A stretch of 64,000 bases of DNA from Dactylonectria macrodidyma (lineage: Eukaryota > Ascomycota > Sordariomycetes > Hypocreales > Nectriaceae). Each line of letters starts with the position of its first letter. The stretch's first letter is position 1. The stretch covers positions 620,001 through 684,000 of the forward strand of contig JAGMUV010000006.1 in the NCBI GenBank assembly GCA_020744425.1, in the 5' to 3' direction. A model generated the notes under the pieces. The model was not told where the DNA came from and made no database searches. It saw nothing but the letters and a program-made list of their open reading frames with translations. The position numbers were made by a program, and so were the translations under genes. This document shows, one piece after another, positions 54,933 to 64,000 of this stretch.

Positions 54933-54961
<29 letters not shown>
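54933..54961 (+). repeat. 29-base homopolymer G tract
   Basis: An uninterrupted run of G from 54933 to 54961, followed by GAACAGGGGTACAGGG. Such a tract can form G-quadruplexes and is prone to length change, and it may also mark an assembly weak point. It lies 56 bases after the stop of the orphan ORF. Confidence 0.9.
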
Positions 54962-55220
54962 AACAGGGGTACAGGGTTATATGTGTGAGTCAGCCTAGTG
55001 CAGGACACAGGCCTGTGAGTATCGAGTGACTTGGACAGGGACGAATGGTATTTGTGTCCAGGATGTAATAAAGATGCAGGCCGTTGTCGTAAGAATTTAG
55101 CTTCGCTTTCTGTTCATGTTGGTATAGGCCGTCAGATGATGTATGTACAGGGGCAACTGTTGTTAGCGACAGCCCCTAAACCAAATCATACAATGCCAAT
55201 TTCATTGTTCTAGTCGTCAA
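54962..55220. other. Short intergenic stretch after the G tract
   Basis: Contains a small frame (55031-55213) with the phrase WYLCPGCNKDAGRCRK, which has three cysteines in a CxxC-like spacing but no partner half; not called. Followed by the end of the leftward porter gene. Confidence 0.4.
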
Positions 55221-57096
55221 TCAGTCGTGAAGAGTCTTATTAATAGCCGTGTCCGCGTCCGTTACGTTCGTTTCATTGCTCTCCCCAGAAATAGTCGGCT
55301 CCATGAGTTCCGCCCGCGGCTGGTTCTTCCAGTGGCGCGCAGGTATCCCATCGCGGAAGAAACCGTTGATCTCCTCGATGCTTCGCCCCGTCACCTCGCC
55401 AACACAAAAGTAGACATACGCCCAAGTCACAAAGCACAAGCCCGTGTATACGAAGCCCGTCTTAGGCCCCAGCCCGGCTGAGTAGTACAGATACGGCAGT
55501 GTAAAGACAGTGACCCAAACGGTGACCCAAAAAGATGCCACGGCGACGGCGTAGATTTTGTTTCGGTTTCGACCGACCGCCATTTCGGAAGCCTAGGCGA
55601 GGACAGAGCTGTTAGAGAACGCAGATCCCTCCCGAAACAGACAAGCAAGGAGGGGGGCTCTTACAATTGTCCAGCCGAGCGGACCCCACGCAAAGTTGAA
55701 GGCCACGATCTCGATGATTACGAAGCTAATAATGATCTTTCCGATGGTCTGGCTGGGCGTGCCGCCGGGGATGCCCAAACAGCCCACCACGAAGATGGAC
55801 ACCGTCATAATGCCCGTGGTGATCATAAGCAACGGGCGCCGCGGCAGTTTGTTGGCCAACAGGACGGCGGCCAACACGACAAAGACTTGTATGATGAATA
55901 CGACGAGGGTCATGAGGAAGGGGTCCTGCAGCCCAATGGCCTTGGAGAAGACGGTACCAAAGTAATAGAACCATTGGATGCCGTTGATCTGCTGGGCAAC
56001 GAGGGCGCCAGCGCTGTATACGACCTTGCGCCGCTCGATAGGGTCCGTTACGAGTTGTGCCCATCCACCAGCAGCTTCACTCGCTCGCTCACGGATGAGA
56101 TCGTCCTCGATTCGACGCACCGCCAGGCCCGGGTCGTACTCCTTGTCGTCCCGGTGCAGTAGACGCAGTGCGAGCGCGGCATCTTTGGGTCGGTTCTCGC
56201 GGAGCAGCCAACGCGGTGATTCGGGAACCCACCATATGCCGAGCAGGATGAGAGCTGGGAAGAGCAGCTGGAAGCCAATGGGGAAGCGGTACGCAAACGA
56301 CGTGTTGTTGGAGACGACGCCGCGGTTGATGGCGGCGGCGATGATTTGTGATACGGATAGTGTGAGTTGCCAACACATCAATAGCGGGCTGCGAAGCGAC
56401 TTGGGTGCGATTTCCTGCCACACACAGGTTTGTCGTTAGTTTCCCACAACCCATACAGAAAGAAACCGACAAGGAACATGGATTCTCAGAAGACAACTCA
56501 CTCCCATGTACAGCGGCGAAGTGGCGGAGAAGTTGCCCACGCCGAAGCCCAGAACAGCCCTGCCAGCAGTGATGAGCGCGCCACTAGAGGTCGTCACGAG
56601 CTGCATCGTCACGCCCACTATGATGGTGAGGGTGCCTATCAAGAAGACGCCCTTGCGGCCCAGCATGTCGTTGAGGGGCGCCGCCGCGAGCGACCCAATC
56701 AACTCTCCGAGGTTGATCATGGAAGTCATGATGGAGAGCGTCGCCGGCGACATCTCGTACTCGCCGTCCGCGTTGCGATGTCCGAAGTGCCGCAGGAATA
56801 CATCTTTAGCGTCAACGTCAGTCTTGCTGCCGCTGATAGTTTCATCGTATTTCTCGTTAGAGGGTTTGCCCAGCAGACAAGGGGGATCCCTAGCCTCCTC
56901 TCCTCGTGGGGGTTATATATATCTCCGTCTCGCCACTGGTAGTCGACTACGGCATCTATCCATCTAAAACGAGTAAGACGAACGTACCAAGCGTAGACAC
57001 GCCATTAAAGTAGACACCGTCATAGCCGTACAGACACGCTCCTAGCGCGGCAAAGCCGCAAAATAGCCAGACGTAGGGATATTGGATTCGCGGCAT
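55221..57096 (-). CDS. MFS sugar porter, part of GH32 gene group
   Basis: Exons on the minus strand: 57096-56988, 56803-56502, 56414-55665 and 55592-55221, in phase; 510 residues. The first intron is long (184 nt). Motifs: LYGYDGVYFNGVSTL|DVFLRHFGH, LNDMLGRKGVFLIG, ITAGRAVLGFGVGNFSATSPLYMG|EIAPKSLRSPLL, PESPRWLLRENRPKDA, VAQQINGIQWFYYFG, ANKLPRRPLL, and ACLYG... at the start. The final loop motif is EVTGRSIEEINGFF. It imports a sugar by analogy; its position divergent from a GH32-type gene suggests a fructose-containing di- or oligosaccharide. The C-terminus is Asn/Thr-rich and hydrophilic (ESNETNVTDADTAINKT). Confidence 0.9.
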
Positions 57097-58025
57097 GGCT
57101 TCGGAGGGCCTCTCGACAGGAAGGATTATCAATCGGGCAACCGCGGGGATAGCTTCTTTCGCAAGGGGGGCCGCCCCTTAGATTTTTCGTCCGCTCCGCT
57201 TCGAACGTCGTTCGTGTTTCCGGCCCTAAGGACGGCGCCAAGGTGACGGGATTTAGGGCGATTTCGAGGTGCCCACCAGAGGCTCCGTCCGTAGCGTCTG
57301 GATAGGGCCTGGAGCGGGTCGACTTAGAGGGACTCTTAGAGATCTAGACTCGATGACGACAGGAGGTGAGGGGAGGCGAAGCAAACGGGGGCGAGTCCAC
57401 TCATCCCCGGATTTGTCGTTTCTTGGTTTTAATCAGCTGGCCCCCGGGATCAACGGGCGAAGTTTCTTGTTCGTCAGTGGTTCGAGAAGTTCCCCTCCCG
57501 CTCCCGCTCCCCCCTTTTTCTCCTCTCATAGTTACTAGGCGGGTCTTTCTCAATAGAGTTTGCGTCAAACGGAGCAAATAGGACATGGTTACAGTAGACG
57601 GGGCGACGCTTTGCCGCTTGGGGAAGGCCGCGCGCCGAGGGCGATCAGGATGTGGACGGTAAAGAGGCCGCTGAGAAGGAGATGAAGGGACACACGTGAG
57701 ATGCCGTCGGCGGTGGACGGACGTGGGCATTTCCTTTGGGGGACGGATAGGTGTGCCGAGGGCGAGGTGGATGGGGATAGGCGGGTATAAAGCAAAAGTA
57801 TAGTAGTAGACTAGGTACGGAGTGCGTATGATAGACTATCAATGGCAAATTGGCAATGGAGAGAGACTTTGGAATTAGATATATTAACGGCAATGACCAG
57901 GGAACGCGAGCCCAGGGTTCGGTTTTGGTTGCTGAGATGGATATCAGAGTCCCGACTGACGTGACGAATTGCTGGCGTCTACCTCACGGCCGAGCTGAAC
58001 AAAACATCTACGAATACGATTCAAC
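57097..58025. promoter_or_regulatory. Divergent promoter between sugar porter and GH32-type gene
   Basis: 929 bases between the two start codons. CGGCCCTAAGGACGG (near 57223-57237) is a CGG pair spaced nine bases apart, of the kind Zn2Cys6 dimers bind; the spacing differs by one from the CGG-N8-CGG reported for the inulinolytic regulator InuR, so assignment is open. Small frames on both strands look like noise. Confidence 0.45.
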
Positions 58026-59687
58026 ATGACCAGACCTGCGCAACTCAATGGCGTCCATGCCTTCTACAACGACAGAGCTCCCGCGATGCGACAGATCCAA
58101 CGCGCGCCGACTCCTCCCCCCGACCCGTGCCCCTTCCGTCGACCGCCCACAGAAGAAGCCGCCGCCGATGCCATCCCGATCCTCGTCGACAATACATACC
58201 ACCTGTTTCATCTCGTGACGCCGCCGGCGACGAAGCACCACCCGGAGCGGCTGCGGTCGTCGTGGTCGCGCATCCGGTCGACGGACCTCGTTGAGTGGAC
58301 GCGGGACCTCAAGCCGGTCCTCACGCCGGGCGACGACTCCGAGACCCCGGACGCCGACGGCGCGTGGACCGGCGCCGCTCTGCTGGGCCCGGACGGAAAT
58401 ATGAACATCTTCTACACGGGATATAACTTGTCGCATGGTGGCCGGCAGGTCATCTTGCGGACGACGGCCGGCGATCGACATGGTACGCGCTTCGAGAAGC
58501 CCGGCCGACCTATAACTATCGTCGGCGACGGACTGGCCCAGTTCGAGGACATTGACTTCCGCGACCCCTTCGTCTTCTTCCACGCCGCCGAGTCTCGATA
58601 CTGGATGCTCGTGGCCACACGCCTCGCTTCAGGCCCTCACTGGAGCCGCGGCTGCATCGCCCTGCTCACATCTCCATGCCTCGAGGTCTGGACGGCCGCC
58701 CCGGAGCCACTATACGCGCCCAACGACATGTTCTGCCCGGAGTGCCCTGAGCTCTTCGCCCTGCCCAACGGCCGCTGGTACCTGGTGTACTCGCGCTTCC
58801 ATGCCCCCAGCGCCGGCACCGTCTACCGCGTCGCCGACAACCCCCGGGGTCCGTTCCGGGTTCCCCGCGACGGGTCCCACGGCCGGCTGGACGGCCGTCG
58901 CTGGTACGCCGCCAAGTCGTGCCCCAAGGCCGGCGACGCCCGCAAGCGCATCTCGTTTGGCTGGATGGGCGACTACGCTGATGACGAGCACAAGTGGCTT
59001 TGGGGAGGCGATCTGGCTATTCCGCGAGTAATGTACGCCGACGAACACGGTCACTTGCGCATCGAGGTTGAAAGGGGGCTTCGGGACTTTCTCTGGCGAA
59101 CTTCCACGACTGTATGTCCCGGCAGTGCTGCTCCTAGTCTCTATCTCTGCTCGCTCGGATCTACCGCCACGCACTTCCCCGAGCTCGGGTCCGTCGCCCT
59201 GCGTCGAGACCTCTTCATCGACTTCACCGTGGCCGCCTGCGACGCTCACAGCTTCGGCGTCATGATCCAGACCGACCCGTCCGGCAAGGGCCACCGCCTC
59301 ATGTTCAGCCCCTCGGGCAGCGGCCTCTTCTCCGTGTCCCTGTGGACCGACTTCCCGCCCCTCGACGACTTCTGGGCCGACCAATACCGCCTCCACCTCC
59401 CCCGGCCCATCGACGGCCCCGAGCTAGTCCGCCACGACAATGTTAGCCTGGTCGAGGGCGTCTTCCTCTTCTTAAGAGGCCAGGCCATCGAGGCTTTCTG
59501 CGGAGGGCGGTCGCTAAGCTTCCGCTTGCCTAAGCCGTCCCCCTGGGCAGAGGCATCTGGAGGCGAGATGCGCAGGTTCGGCTGGTTCGTTGAGGACGGC
59601 ATGGTCGACATTGTCAACATCTCGGTGAGGCACAGAGTCATCGAGGGTAGTCTTGACGTTCAAGACGCAAACGGGGACCATGAGTAA
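58026..59687 (+). CDS. GH32-like beta-fructofuranosidase family protein, no signal peptide
   Basis: Single exon, 553 residues. Five-bladed-propeller landmarks of family GH32 are present: NTYHLFHLVTPP (where FYQYNP is usual), SSWSRIRSTDLVEWTRDL, NIFYTGYN, the stabiliser motif EDIDFRDPFVFF and the acid/base region FCPECPELFALPNGRWYLVYS, then LDGRRWYAAKSCPK and RISFGWMGDY. The C-terminal part (about 390-545) has beta-sandwich character. The usual WMNDPNG box with the nucleophile is not found; PPPDPCPF (Asp33) occupies the corresponding position. No secretion signal, so any activity would be intracellular, as in the SucB-type enzymes of Aspergillus. It sits between a divergent sugar porter and a convergent regulator. 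Codons are strongly C/G-ending. Confidence 0.82.
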   Translation: MTRPAQLNGVHAFYNDRAPAMRQIQRAPTPPPDPCPFRRPPTEEAAADAIPILVDNTYHLFHLVTPPATKHHPERLRSSWSRIRSTDLVEWTRDLKPVLTPGDDSETPDADGAWTGAALLGPDGNMNIFYTGYNLSHGGRQVILRTTAGDRHGTRFEKPGRPITIVGDGLAQFEDIDFRDPFVFFHAAESRYWMLVATRLASGPHWSRGCIALLTSPCLEVWTAAPEPLYAPNDMFCPECPELFALPNGRWYLVYSRFHAPSAGTVYRVADNPRGPFRVPRDGSHGRLDGRRWYAAKSCPKAGDARKRISFGWMGDYADDEHKWLWGGDLAIPRVMYADEHGHLRIEVERGLRDFLWRTSTTVCPGSAAPSLYLCSLGSTATHFPELGSVALRRDLFIDFTVAACDAHSFGVMIQTDPSGKGHRLMFSPSGSGLFSVSLWTDFPPLDDFWADQYRLHLPRPIDGPELVRHDNVSLVEGVFLFLRGQAIEAFCGGRSLSFRLPKPSPWAEASGGEMRRFGWFVEDGMVDIVNISVRHRVIEGSLDVQDANGDHE

Positions 59688-59764
59688 AAAAAGATGGAGA
59701 GCATCATGACCGTCATTTATTATTCATCATCATCCTTTGGCAATGAGCCGCCCCGTATCATTAG

Positions 59765-62095
59765 TCATCCCAAATCATCCCTCGGGTGCAGCATGGGTTC
59801 TGTCTGCACGGCCAGGCCGCTGAGGAGGTCATACGCCCCGTTCCCCCCGACAGCCAGGTCCCAGTCGCCAAAGTCGGTGTACTCATAGACGTCGGTTGCA
59901 TAGTTGCCCATCATGGGGCTGACCTTGTCATTGACGGGCTCGTTGAGGTTGACAGCCAACGCGTGCTCCAGGCCGCGCAGGATAGCCCCCTCGAGCCGGT
60001 TTACGGCGTACTGCATGGGCTCGTGGCTCTTGCTCATCATTCGCAGATTCCACAAGTACGAGTTGAGCGTCTCCTGCCAGAAGTGACGCTCCTGCGACGA
60101 GAGCGACGTGACGAGCAGCAAGGTGGTGAAGGAGCCAAGCAGGGAGAAGAGGTAGGGCGAGGTGAAGTACCAAAAGGCCTCGAGGTGGTCTGGACGAAGG
60201 CTGGTAACGAAACTGATGGCGCTCTGGGCCGTCTGCAGGGCAATCTGACGGATATCAGATAGGACACGGTCGTCGGTGCAGCGCGGGGGCAGCGCGGTGG
60301 ATCGGATGAGGCGACGGAGCAGCGTCATGGCGACGCCGTAGTAGGAGAAGTGCAGGTAGCCGTGGAAGCAGAGCTTGCGCTGGTAGATGATGTTCATCTG
60401 GAGCGTGGGCGGGATGCTGTGATACCAGGCGGTCAGCATGTCGAAGAGCGGCCTGGCCTTTTCGAACAGGATAACCGTGTCCTGCTCGCGGCACGTCCGC
60501 GCCGTGTAAAAGGACGAATAGACGACGGAAAGAATCTTTGTCAGTCGCACCATCTGTATAAACTGCGTCATGCCCGTCGCGGCGATGGACCTGCCGTCGT
60601 CGTCCGGGCCGGGTCCGGGCGTCACCTCCGAGTCGTCCGTGTCGTAGTCGGTGAAGTCGGCCGGCGTGAGGTCCTTGACGGCCCAGTCGTCGTTGTGTAT
60701 GTGGACAGGCCGTCCGTACGCCAGCGCCGTCCAGCGGTCCTGCATGAAGAGGGCCCAGCTGAGGCGCTTGCGGACGTTGCGCTCCCACTGTGGGATGGTC
60801 CAGTTGGTGGCGTCGAGGTGAAGCCCAAGACACTGGCCGATGGCGAGGGCCTGGCAGGTGAGGCCCCATTGGAACGTATGGTCCGGGTTGAGGGGATCCT
60901 CGGGCTGGCACTGCAGCAGGAGGAGGGCCGCCTGGATAGAGCAAAGCTTGGGACGGTGATATGACCAAGGGAGCGCCGTTTGGAGTAGTTTGCGGAGATG
61001 AGCTACGTCCGGGGGTGAGCGGATGGACAGCTCCGGGTCGTAGGTCCACCAGCGGGTGGCAGATAGATAGACAGCAGCCAGGAGAGCTGGGGGGATGTTT
61101 CGATATGACTGGCTGTATATAAGGACGAAGGAGTCCTTGGACACGATCGGGTAGCAAGGGTGGACGTGACGCCAAAACAGCTCGACCAAGCTGGGCCCGT
61201 GAGGATGTACACAACCCTCGATGGAATCCACGAGCGAGTGCGTAGGGTCCGACTCGACGGCCTTTTCGTCGGCGGCGAGGTGAAAGGTGACGGGATACTC
61301 CTGGCCCTCGTCGTGCTCGAGGACCCTTCGAATGGCGTGCGTCTCGAGGCTGAACTCGTGGGAGCGTATGTCGTAGGGCCGGTGGCGCATGAGGATGGGC
61401 TCCATGTCGCTGCCCAGGCCGTACAGCTCGGCGAAGCGCGACAGCGAGCAGCCCAGCGTCCGGTCCAGCGGGCCCGGCTCGATGAGCTCCGGCACGATGA
61501 CGGACGGCGGCGCGTGGTGGTGCCTCCCGGTGCTGTCCCCGGACGCCCGGGTCTCGGCGGGGGATAGGAACGAGTGCACCGACTGCGTCTCCGACACAAG
61601 CGTCTGCGTCTCCGAGGCCAGCGAGGCCAGCGAACCCAGCGTCCGCACCTCGTCTCGCGACTCCTTCCGTCCGCGGCCCAGGCTCAGGCTCCGGCTCGAG
61701 CTGGGACCCTGGCGATGGTGGTCGTGCCCAGTGCCGATGCCGATGCCGATGCCGGGTCCGCCTCCCGGTCCGCCGATGCCCGGCCCCGGCCCCGGCAGGT
61801 CGTCCAACCCACCGCTGCCGGGCCCTCCTCCTCCTCCTCCACCACCTCCTACTCCTCCTCTCTCATCGCCGCTGTACGCACCGTTGCTGCTCGCGCCCGT
61901 CGTGGCCTGCCGCTCCGGCGGGTCGTGCTGAAAGGTGCAGGCCGTAGCCCGAAGCTGGCAGTGCACGCAGTCGCCATCGCCGTCCTTGGTTACACACCGC
62001 GTCTTCCTCTTGCGGCAGGCGTCGCAAGGCCGCAAGCTGCGTCGCTGCCGCTTGCGGGCGTTGTTCTGGTAGTCCTGGGGCGTGATGATTTCCAT
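59765..62095 (-). CDS. Zn(II)2Cys6 transcription factor with fungal-specific TF domain
   Basis: Single exon, 776 residues. The zinc cluster is RPCDACRKRKTRCVTKDGDGDCVHCQL..TACTF (residues about 23-53), flanked by basic residues (NARKRQRRSLR). A Gly/Pro low-complexity tract follows (about 80-130, GGVGGGGGGGGGPG). The middle-homology domain is recognisable in VELFWRHVHPCYPIVSKDSF ... LLAAVYLSATRWW ... LLLLQCQPEDPLNPD ... QALAIGQCLGLHLDATNW, and MQDRWTALAYGRPVHI is the typical DRW/RP block. It is nuclear and dimeric by family. It is convergent with the GH32-like gene, 77 bases between stops, and is the likely local regulator of the porter and GH32-like genes. The 5' leader is rich in aggta/gtaag repeats. 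Confidence 0.93.
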   Translation of the reverse strand: MEIITPQDYQNNARKRQRRSLRPCDACRKRKTRCVTKDGDGDCVHCQLRATACTFQHDPPERQATTGASSNGAYSGDERGGVGGGGGGGGGPGSGGLDDLPGPGPGIGGPGGGPGIGIGIGTGHDHHRQGPSSSRSLSLGRGRKESRDEVRTLGSLASLASETQTLVSETQSVHSFLSPAETRASGDSTGRHHHAPPSVIVPELIEPGPLDRTLGCSLSRFAELYGLGSDMEPILMRHRPYDIRSHEFSLETHAIRRVLEHDEGQEYPVTFHLAADEKAVESDPTHSLVDSIEGCVHPHGPSLVELFWRHVHPCYPIVSKDSFVLIYSQSYRNIPPALLAAVYLSATRWWTYDPELSIRSPPDVAHLRKLLQTALPWSYHRPKLCSIQAALLLLQCQPEDPLNPDHTFQWGLTCQALAIGQCLGLHLDATNWTIPQWERNVRKRLSWALFMQDRWTALAYGRPVHIHNDDWAVKDLTPADFTDYDTDDSEVTPGPGPDDDGRSIAATGMTQFIQMVRLTKILSVVYSSFYTARTCREQDTVILFEKARPLFDMLTAWYHSIPPTLQMNIIYQRKLCFHGYLHFSYYGVAMTLLRRLIRSTALPPRCTDDRVLSDIRQIALQTAQSAISFVTSLRPDHLEAFWYFTSPYLFSLLGSFTTLLLVTSLSSQERHFWQETLNSYLWNLRMMSKSHEPMQYAVNRLEGAILRGLEHALAVNLNEPVNDKVSPMMGNYATDVYEYTDFGDWDLAVGGNGAYDLLSGLAVQTEPMLHPRDDLG

Positions 62096-64000
62096 TGGGG
62101 GCCGTTGGTGTCGCTGTCGCTGATGGGGAGCGCAAGGGACGGCCTAGCCATGTCCAACCATCCAAGTACAAGACCTGAGTGAGAAGCAGGGTGTAAGGTG
62201 AGGTGAGGTCGACACGCTGCCCTTGGGCAGCTAGGTAGGGTAAGTAAGTCGGCAAGGAAAGGTATGTAAGGTATATAAGGTATGTAAGACTGTAAGTAGG
62301 TAGTTCAGGTAGGGTCAGCTAAGACAAGCCAGGTAGCTAAGACAAGTAGGTGTAGGTAGGGTGTAGGGCGTATGGTGTATTCGTGTATGTACGGAGACGG
62401 TCCGTCCGGGGGTCAGTTCCCGGGGGTTCCTGCACGGCAGACGGCAGAAGTCGCGGAAACCTGACTCCTTCTCGCTAGGCCCTCCGGTTGGTTGTACTTC
62501 GTAGGTCAGGGCTTGGTGTCTTTTTTTTCTTTCTTTTTTTCTTTCTTTCGTCTCCCTTGTTTTCTCTGTCCGTTTGGCTTGTCCTAGAACTGCGTCAAAA
62601 ACTTTGTCTTGTACACCGTTTAGATATACACCGTATGTAAACTGGCGCCGTGTGTGTGCGTGTGCGTGTGTGCGGGCGTGTGGGGGGGGTTAATATGCGT
62701 CTCTTGTCTTGGAAAACCCGTTCTGCACCGCGCTTCGCAGTGACTCGTAGGTCCGACAGCATCCAGTTATGATCCACAGAGACGGACAAGAACGACGGGG
62801 TCTCCGAGTCTCGGGCCATTTAAGTCTCCTGACAAGGCGCTGGCTCCGGGCACGCGTTTCGCTGATCGAGCAAGCCCCAAAAGCTGTTTAACCCTCCCCA
62901 GGGGCTACCCCCAAGTGTCAGCCAGGTCTTGGCCAGCTTCGACACCCCATCTGTCGGGTCAAACTCTCTTTTCCGATGCGAGGAGGCAGGGGGACCACCC
63001 TTTCTCGTGAGATGAGCAATGGCGCACGCGTCATTTACCCGGATGACGGGGAGGCTGATGGGCTTCGCCAGCCTCACGGGCCTTGGACACTGGAAACGGG
63101 GAAGGAAAAGAACAAGGAAACGGGTCATCGTTTGTTCTGGTGCTGGTGCTGGTGCTGGTGCTGGCGCTGGCGCTGGCGTTGGTCCCAGAGCTTGTTTCGC
63201 TCTCGGTCTCTCGAGGATCCCTTCTCTTCATGGTGGCTTCTTCATGGTGGCTATGACAGAAACAACACGGACGCCGCCCTGCCATCAACATGGCTGCAAT
63301 GCTGCCGGCACTTAATTTTAGTGGGCGACTTAAACATCCATTGGAAGCTTGACTGACCTCTCCTTGGCTGCACCGGGGGGAGAGGTACGGCTTAGAGAAG
63401 CCCTCCAAGCCACTCTCTCAAGCCCTCTTCCTCTCCCACATCCCTGGCTAGTTTAGAGTTGGGCCCGTCTCTGCGCGAGAGGTCCATGTGGCCGAGATGG
63501 GCCCCCCGGAGAGACCCAGCCTCAGCGCACCAAAACGCCCATGGACAAGGGTCACAGTAACACAAAGGCGGCTCTGGGTCCGTTGCCCTTGGTCTTTCTG
63601 TCTTGTATGGTGTCTCTCTCTTGTCTGCCTCTCTCTGTGTCTCCCCGAGAGGAAATCTTCCTTTTTTGGCAGCCCCCTCCCCTACCCCCTACCCCCTACC
63701 CCTGGACAAAAGAGACTTCTCTCTCTCTTTACCGCTCGGACCTGGCAGGGGTTATCTTTGTGCCTCTTCCGCTTGCCGCTGCCGCCGAAGGAAGAGATGC
63801 CGGGAGGTCCGTCCCAGGGACTTGGGCTCGGGAGTTGGCTTTGGGCCTTGGGAAGCGGGCGGCTGGCGCTACCCGTTGCGGCCGCGCCTTGGCAGACTAG
63901 ATGGGACAAGATGGTATGGCACAAGCCGTGGTGGGCTGGAGAATGAACCCTGGAATTCTTGATCGAGCAATGCGGAATGACGTCGCCAGGCCTGTCGCTT
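62096..64000. other. Upstream region of the regulator; no gene seen
   Basis: 1.9 kb to the window end. 62230-62360 is rich in tandem-like AGGTA/GTAAG units, 62521-62557 is a pyrimidine (CTTT) tract, 62651-62693 is a GT/G-rich stretch, and 63139-63182 is a hexamer repeat (GGTGCT/GGCGCT). Further right, pyrimidine-rich sequence and overlapping open frames (63488-63962 plus, 63682-63924 minus) carry no motifs. A promoter and long leader of the regulator likely occupy the left part. Confidence 0.5.
63139..63182 (+). repeat. Hexanucleotide microsatellite (GGTGCT/GGCGCT)
   Basis: About seven tandem copies of a GGTGCT unit that drift to GGCGCT at the right end. It lies outside recognisable coding sequence. 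Confidence 0.75.

Noticed and set aside
61389..62182. Plus-strand ORFs of 180 and 202 codons opposite the second regulator
   Set aside because: Shadows of the GC-rich Gly/Pro linker and zinc-cluster coding region on the minus strand.
1..64000. CRISPR arrays, rRNA genes, bacterial-type operons
   Set aside because: None seen; the window is eukaryotic with spliced genes throughout.

Overview
The window looks like nuclear DNA of a filamentous ascomycete (Pezizomycotina, most likely a sordariomycete). Most genes have short introns of about 45-110 nt with gt...ag ends and ctaac/ctgac-type branch sites. The gene families are typically fungal: Zn(II)2Cys6 regulators, MFS sugar porters, a KlpA-type kinesin-14, a 2EXR protein and a mitochondrial ClpP, which budding yeast lacks. 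There are no operons, ribosome binding sites or CRISPR arrays. I could not recognise a tRNA or rRNA. Exon coordinates were worked out by hand from splice sites and reading phase; every spliced model reported, apart from the micro-exon gene near 4 kb, closes in phase.

Layout. 1-12 kb: a ClC chloride channel cut by the left edge, an unusual micro-exon gene, a 2EXR protein, a gene-poor stretch with a pair of diverged inverted repeats and retroelement-like remnants, then an unknown protein. 12.8-27.9 kb is a dense housekeeping block: kinesin-14, an acyltransferase-like protein divergent from it, dihydroxy-acid dehydratase, a free-standing thioesterase, a predicted mitochondrial protein divergent from mitochondrial ClpP, and a DUF89/ARMT1-type phosphatase. 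28-41.9 kb: a MITE-like inverted-repeat element, a multi-pass membrane protein, an O-methyltransferase with a GC-AG intron, a Ser/Thr-rich secreted protein, a Mn-type superoxide dismutase, a small unknown gene, a decayed copy of the SOD gene, and a sugar porter.

42-64 kb is accessory metabolism: a cytochrome P450, a small gene convergent with it, a Zn2Cys6 regulator, a DapA-family aldolase and a quinate-permease-like transporter (together a plausible sugar-acid or aromatic-acid catabolic group), then an orphan ORF next to a 29-base G run. Last comes a second group: a sugar porter divergent from an intracellular GH32-type protein, which is convergent with a second Zn2Cys6 regulator. The obvious reading is uptake of a fructose-containing sugar, intracellular cleavage and local regulation.

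The items most worth a second look are the chain of phase-0 micro-exons (3.9-5.1 kb), the 72-nt in-frame segment ending in TAG inside the kinesin gene, the SOD pseudogene and the signal-peptide-like extension of the intact SOD, the GH32 protein lacking the usual WMNDPNG box, the acyltransferase lacking the histidine of its catalytic box, and the MITE-like element.
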